From Histomonas meleagridis (taxonomy: Eukaryota; Parabasalia; Tritrichomonadida; Dientamoebidae), in contig WSYJ01000075.1 in the NCBI GenBank assembly GCA_020186115.1, positions 248,001-312,000 of the forward strand: a stretch of 64,000 nucleotides of DNA. The letters are read 5' to 3'. The notes below the pieces were generated by a model, which worked only from the letters and a program-made list of their open reading frames with translations, was not told the DNA's origin and made no database searches. Position numbers and translations under genes: made by a program. Of this stretch, positions 59,644 through 64,000 are shown one piece after another (within the stretch, counting starts at the first letter, position 1; each line of letters begins with the position of its first letter).

Positions 59644-61554
59644 TTAAGCTGTCAGTTCTTCTTTGATCTGTTCTTGTGTCCTATTCCAATTTATTATAAA
59701 AGATGCGATCAAAAATATGTATGTAAAAAATTGTAAATATGTAAAGAAAGATGTGAACACTGAAAAGACGCCACCATAAAACAAACAAACTATTACCCAA
59801 GCAACAGTAGCTATTAACATAGCCAAACAATTTATGCCGAATTCCACTTTCTGTAGTAAACAATGTTTAACTGATTCGAAGTAAATTCCGCATATATTAA
59901 TTACGGGTAAAACCCATAACAAGTAATAACATATCATAATACCATATGAATGTGCATCGAAATATATATCACCATTAGCACTATAACCCCATAACCAAAC
60001 AATTGCTAAATAACTTTCAATTTTAGTTTCAGCATAAGGTACACCTAATATTGCTAACGCTAATATTATTATAAATATGTAAACATATATTGGAACTTTC
60101 CTTAATCTATTCCATATATAAAGTGGACCAACAAAAATTTGCTTGCAAATTGGAATTGAATCACTTCCACAATAAAACATATAATTTTCGAATTCATCAA
60201 GTTCTTTCTTAAATGGAATCCACATTGGAATTAATTTAAGAATAGTAATAATCAAAAAGACAAATGCAAAAGCAACAAGAAAATCTTTTGAATTTGCATT
60301 TGGTATTATTTCTACAAAAATTGGCGATTTTTGACCAACATAAAACTCGATTTCTTTGGTTGAATCTCCTTCTATTTTAAGTTTATGTTTTCCATCTTTT
60401 ACTGTTATATTTAATGAATAAAGTTTTACGTTTTCTTTAATTAATTTAACCATTGGTATTTTACCAATTTTTTTCCCATCAATTACTAATGTTAAATTTA
60501 ATTCTTTCTTAGAAAATCCAATTATTCTAACAGGAAAATTATTTTCATTAAACACTTGATACTTACTTACTTGCTTTAATGGTACAGGATAAGAGATAGC
60601 AATAGTATTATTATCAAATGGATTAAATTCATTATATACAATTGCACCTTTTTCAATTGTAATAATTCCAGCAGTTTGTTCATAACAAGTTGAAGTACAA
60701 GCAATTGTTAATGTATCATCTACATGATAAGTACTAAATGTTTTTGGGTGTGTATGTCCTGCTAAATAAAGATCTGATTTTCGAATGATTGATTCAAAAC
60801 TTTCTCCATTTGATGCAGGTCGATCCCATAAAGATTTTACAGGGAAATGAGAAATTATAATATTTGTTGCATCATCCATATAACTATTTTGAAGTTTATC
60901 TACATCTGATTGAAGTAATACTGGAATAGATCCAAATGGCCCTGTTGGACTAGGGAAATGTAATCCTGTAAATGAAATGAAATTAATTTTTCCAACATTT
61001 GTTTCAATTGTATAATTTGTTCCAGAATTTCGTAATTCATTATTAAGAGCGAATTGCTTATAATAATTTATTGGCGAATCATCATCTGAAATACCAAAAT
61101 AATCATGGTTACCTGGATATTCAAGTAATACTCTTCCTTTTTTAATAAGACCGGATTGATACCTTGATATATTATATAAAACCCAATTTTGATGATTTGC
61201 TTCATATTTTTGTATTTCAGAACTATTTTCAGTACCATCAGTTATATCTCCTGAAATAATTACAAGTGGTGGATCTATTTTTTTAGATATATTTTTAAAG
61301 ATCTTTTGAAGATTTTCAACATTTATTGGATTCTTTTGGGTGAAATGTGTATCAGACATTTGAACAAAATAAAATGGTTCTTCAGTAAAAGGCTCTGTAC
61401 GATTATTAGATTGGATTTCATGAACTGTTGAGAATTTAGTTAATATAAAGGCAACTAATAAACAAATTAATAAAAAGATAAGATTTAAATAATGAGATAA
61501 GAAGTATGGTATACGACGAACATTAAATTTCTTTTCTTTTATGTATGTTTCCAT
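59644..61554 (-). CDS. TMEM62-like membrane metallophosphoesterase
   Basis: 636 residues from the ATG at 61554 (METYIKEKKF); the frame extends to a GTG at 61602 that I reject. N-terminal anchor (FLSHYLNLIFLLICLLVAFIL, ~18-40), then a calcineurin-type phosphoesterase domain: VQMSDTHF (~65-72, DxH), ISGDITDG (GD), EYPGNHD (GNHD), ISHFP, LAGHTHP (GHxH), so all five metal motifs are present. A beta-sandwich follows (~350-425) and the last ~200 residues hold six or more membrane helices. This layout is that of TMEM62, an ER/endomembrane protein whose substrate is not established. Good TCATATTT initiator about 18 nt before the ATG, which supports this start. Confidence 0.88.
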   Translation of the reverse strand: METYIKEKKFNVRRIPYFLSHYLNLIFLLICLLVAFILTKFSTVHEIQSNNRTEPFTEEPFYFVQMSDTHFTQKNPINVENLQKIFKNISKKIDPPLVIISGDITDGTENSSEIQKYEANHQNWVLYNISRYQSGLIKKGRVLLEYPGNHDYFGISDDDSPINYYKQFALNNELRNSGTNYTIETNVGKINFISFTGLHFPSPTGPFGSIPVLLQSDVDKLQNSYMDDATNIIISHFPVKSLWDRPASNGESFESIIRKSDLYLAGHTHPKTFSTYHVDDTLTIACTSTCYEQTAGIITIEKGAIVYNEFNPFDNNTIAISYPVPLKQVSKYQVFNENNFPVRIIGFSKKELNLTLVIDGKKIGKIPMVKLIKENVKLYSLNITVKDGKHKLKIEGDSTKEIEFYVGQKSPIFVEIIPNANSKDFLVAFAFVFLIITILKLIPMWIPFKKELDEFENYMFYCGSDSIPICKQIFVGPLYIWNRLRKVPIYVYIFIIILALAILGVPYAETKIESYLAIVWLWGYSANGDIYFDAHSYGIMICYYLLWVLPVINICGIYFESVKHCLLQKVEFGINCLAMLIATVAWVIVCLFYGGVFSVFTSFFTYLQFFTYIFLIASFIINWNRTQEQIKEELTA

Positions 61555-61567
61555 TGTATGCAACCTT

Positions 61568-61575
61568 AAATATGA
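61568..61575 (-). promoter_or_regulatory. Inr-type initiator of the TMEM62-like gene
   Basis: TCATATTT on the minus strand, A about 19 nt before the ATG at 61554; matches TCAYWT. Its position excludes the upstream GTG as start. Confidence 0.6.
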
Positions 61576-61642
61576 TTCTTGACCGGGAATCAGAATTTGC
61601 ACCGGAAACGTTCACAAATAATTGAAAGAACGATAGCCGTTT

Positions 61643-61658
61643 GACTCAATATTGAGTC
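61643..61658. promoter_or_regulatory. 16-bp perfect palindrome GACTCAATATTGAGTC
   Basis: Perfect dyad about 90 bp upstream of the TMEM62-like ATG, with half-site TGACTCA-like (TTGACTCA), the core bound by bZIP proteins. A TTAACGGT lies further up (61726-61733). Function inferred only. Confidence 0.4.
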
Positions 61659-63586
61659 GTAAACTTAAAAATTTTTGAGAGAAAACCCCTATTCAATTGA
61701 ATTTTACTGAACATTGTGTTTATTTTTAACGGTGATCTTGACTTTTCTGGGCTGTAGAAAAACCTCTTTGACAACATCGGGTGTAAAAAATGAAAATATT
61801 TTACGGTGATTACCGGGAATCGCTGACTGATTTTTAGGGCAACCCAACACGAGGTTGAAACCTTATTATGTTTTCATCAGAAATAGGTTTCCCATGAAAT
61901 TCGATGTTTTTTGTACAAAAAGATTTGCTCCATACACACATACATATTTTTCATTGTGAAATAATTACAATAAATTTTTTTTAAAATAATTATTATGAAA
62001 TTAGTCAAGAGTAAGAAATATTGTTCATAGGCACAAAAAACATAACAAAAAGGGTCAGCATGGAAATTATATTGTTTTCAGTAAAAATTTTCCCAATATT
62101 TAATTGCAAATTATATTATTTGCAAAAAATATACATTACATGGGTATGTTCAGTAACAAATTTTATCCTTCATAGGTGCAAAGAAGGACACAACATTTAT
62201 ATTTCGAAATTTAGTAATTTATCAATTTTTATCAACTTGTCTCTGCTCAATAAATAAAACGGTAATAACATTGATTGATCAGTTCTTGTAAATTTCATGA
62301 AATTTTTTTTCTTCTATAATTTTTTTTCTTTTTTGATCATGATAATAATGAATATTTAGGTATCAGTTGGTTTTCGAAAAATAAGGGTTGCGACAAGGAA
62401 TTCTATTTCTCTTTGCTAAGCAAAACTGCTATGTGCAAGTAAGTTCAATTACAAATTCAAAATTCAATAAATAATGTTGAGAATAAAAAATTATTTCTTA
62501 AAGCATCAAGGTATAGCTTGACAGTACAGACCTTGCATTGAAATGAAATGATTATAACCGGGAATAGGCATCATCGGATGCATTTGTCATTCTGAATAAC
62601 CGTGGCTCTTCGAAAAGAAATTTTTGATAAAGAAAGTAAAATTCTGTAGTTTATTTTATCACCGAAATAAAAAATAATGAAATTTAAAGTAAACTTTTCA
62701 ATCAATATCATTTATCCTTTCAAAACTTCGTGGTTGTAATCGGTTTATGAAAAAGTTTATCAGCTGATAATAAACAATATTTTTTATCATTAGAAAAGTT
62801 AAATTTGTAAAAACAGGATCAAAGATAAAGATAGTGTAGGTAAAAAAAATTAAATACAATATTAATAAGATATCTGAGTCATGATACCAAAAATAAACAT
62901 TACGAGCAACAAGAATAGATTTTTGGAATTTTTTTATTAAAAATAAGGATGAGTAAAAAATAAACCTGATGCAAATAGTCGTGATTTGTTGTGAATTTTT
63001 TTAAATGATCATGGTGTATAGAAAGACAAAATCAATTCATAAATTATAATGTAAATACGAAAAAATAAAAAAAAAAAAAATAATAATAATAATAATAGAA
63101 ATATAATATACAAAAATGAAATTCATTTTTTTTAAAGAAAAATTTACACCAGAAATTGTACTTCATTTTCCAAAACTTTAAAAGAGTCATATGACATATG
63201 TTATTAAATTTAATATTTTAAAATATTAAGTTATTATTAAGTAAGAAACACCTATAGAACACATACAAATGCTGAATATAATCACAGCATTTTTCACTAA
63301 AATTATAAAAAAGCAAATTATCCAGAGTCATGTTGTCATGAACTATTTTGTTTGTCATTTTTTACAAATCACTTTATAACATTATTTTTACATTTACTTC
63401 CATGAGTATATTTCATCAAAAGTAAAATTACATTGAATTTTGTGAGTTTGATGATTATCATAAGTTTGAGTGCTTTTGTTTTGATATTTTCTTTTATATT
63501 GTTTTCTTCAAATTTGTGTTGGTTTTGTTCATCTTTAAAACTATCTTCATTACTGACAGAAAGACAAGAAGTGGCATTCAAAGCGA
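61659..63586. other. Gene-poor accessory interval
   Basis: About 1.9 kb. A 78-codon frame at 62021 begins with TTG and is not convincing; a 70-codon minus-strand frame (63581-63369) is Asn/Lys-rich with no recognisable domain but directly follows the ankyrin fragment at 63.6 kb and may be its out-of-frame continuation. Short A-runs with TAA repeats at 63070-63100. Confidence 0.5.
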
Positions 63587-63640
63587 AGGAAATTTTCTCT
63601 TATGGTATAACCTTTTAGTTGCGCGATTTGAATTGCTGGA
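63587..63640 (-). pseudogene. Ankyrin block fragment
   Basis: Minus strand, PAIQIAQLKGYTIRENF from 63639 down, the start of an ankyrin block (xAxQIAQxxGY) preceded by AT-rich spacer ending TTTTCCAGCA, the same junction type as in the other ankyrin arrays. The second half of the repeat is absent. It may be the next block of the gene entering from the right edge. Confidence 0.45.
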
Positions 63641-63747
63641 AAATAATATTAAAACAAATTTAAACTTATTAGTATCAACACTTAATTAAACTAAAAAAAG
63701 ACAAAATTTTATTTAAATAGATATTTCTAAAGATAACATATTATGGG

Positions 63748-64000
63748 TTATGCATTTTGCGACATAATTTTTTGGTATTTTAATGGATCACGAAGCCCAA
63801 CGAAATTCTGAAAATTAATGCATTTGTTCTCAAGAAGATAAAGCTTTTTCTTCGCTTCATTTAAATCTTTGATGAGTTTCATAGAAATCTCAGGTGAGAA
63901 AGTTTTGTCTGTGGAATTGACCAACTCATTAATGTTCTCTGTTTGTATAGAAAGGTTCAAACTTTGAAATATTTTAATATCTTTTTCCAAAATGATCTTT
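63748..64000 (-). CDS. 3' end of a gene entering from the right edge
   Basis: Minus-strand frame open to the window edge, stop at 63748-63750. Reads KIILEKDIKIFQSLNLSIQTENINELV…EISMKLIKDLNEAKKKLYLLENKCINFQNFVGLRDPLKYQKIMSQNA. Helical and charged, in part coiled coil. The start is outside the window. With the ankyrin fragment about 100 bp downstream it may be the N-terminal part of another block/spacer ankyrin gene (compare 48059-47400). Confidence 0.5.
   Translation of the reverse strand, partial: KIILEKDIKIFQSLNLSIQTENINELVNSTDKTFSPEISMKLIKDLNEAKKKLYLLENKCINFQNFVGLRDPLKYQKIMSQNA

Noticed and set aside
61555-61602. GTG start of the TMEM62-like protein
   Set aside because: An initiator TCATATTT lies inside this extension, so the ATG at 61554 is favoured.
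62021-62257. 78-codon plus-strand frame
   Set aside because: TTG start, AT-rich low-complexity composition, no domain.

Overview
The window is nuclear DNA of a protist, most likely a parabasalid (trichomonad) and closest in style to Tritrichomonas. The reasons are: very AT-rich sequence; long uninterrupted genes on both strands; trichomonad-type families (DUF3447/ankyrin proteins, BspA-like leucine-rich surface proteins, type I membrane proteins with Ser/Thr-rich stalks); start codons often preceded at about 10-25 nt by a TCA-type initiator (Inr); and stop codons that tend to run into TAAA. TAA, TAG and TGA all act as stops; TOR ends in TGA directly after the conserved C-terminal Trp. The species is inferred and was not tested by a search.

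Layout. 0-2 kb: remnant of a gene, then ten tandem copies of a 135/136-bp repeat. 2-6.8 kb: FANCM-type helicase (-), the tiny RNA polymerase subunit Rpb12 (+) and a kinesin-9-like motor (+). 7.3-13.8 kb: START-domain protein, CNOT2/3-type CCR4-NOT subunit, alpha-solenoid/coiled-coil protein, tail-anchored protein and an unknown protein, all (-). 13.7-16.1 kb: ankyrin gene (+) whose last seven repeats form a strict ~170-bp array of 90-nt ankyrin blocks separated by 80-88-nt AT-rich frame-breaking spacers. 16.5-31.4 kb: ribosomal proteins eL8 and eL29, a DUF5057-like surface protein, proteasome activator PA200/Blm10, an NDR-type AGC kinase, a GT-C-like membrane protein and a helical protein. 31.8-39.3 kb: TOR kinase. 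40.3-41.9 kb: type II membrane glycosyltransferase candidate. 42-48 kb: decayed accessory DNA with two further ankyrin arrays, a stalked surface protein broken by one TGA, an HTH transposase-like fragment and an unidentified remnant. 48.6-57.6 kb: coiled-coil gene; an Ariadne-type RBR ubiquitin-ligase gene split into two halves by a ~4.7-5.2-kb segment that has direct repeats at both ends and carries an intact BspA-like gene; and a CCDC191/Sfi1-like gene. 59.6-61.6 kb: TMEM62-like metallophosphoesterase. 61.6-64 kb: mostly non-coding, with ankyrin fragments and the 3' end of a gene leaving the window.

Housekeeping genes (transcription, translation, mRNA decay, proteolysis, TOR and NDR signalling, flagellar and centrin-type proteins) are intact and compact. 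The accessory part is dominated by surface proteins, repeat amplification and pseudogenes. Three surface proteins with unrelated ectodomains share a C-terminal cytoplasmic DPFxxDF signature, which points to one common trafficking route. The most novel-looking signals are the modular ankyrin exon/spacer arrays, whose spacers are conserved between loci, and the RBR gene split by a repeat-flanked insertion.
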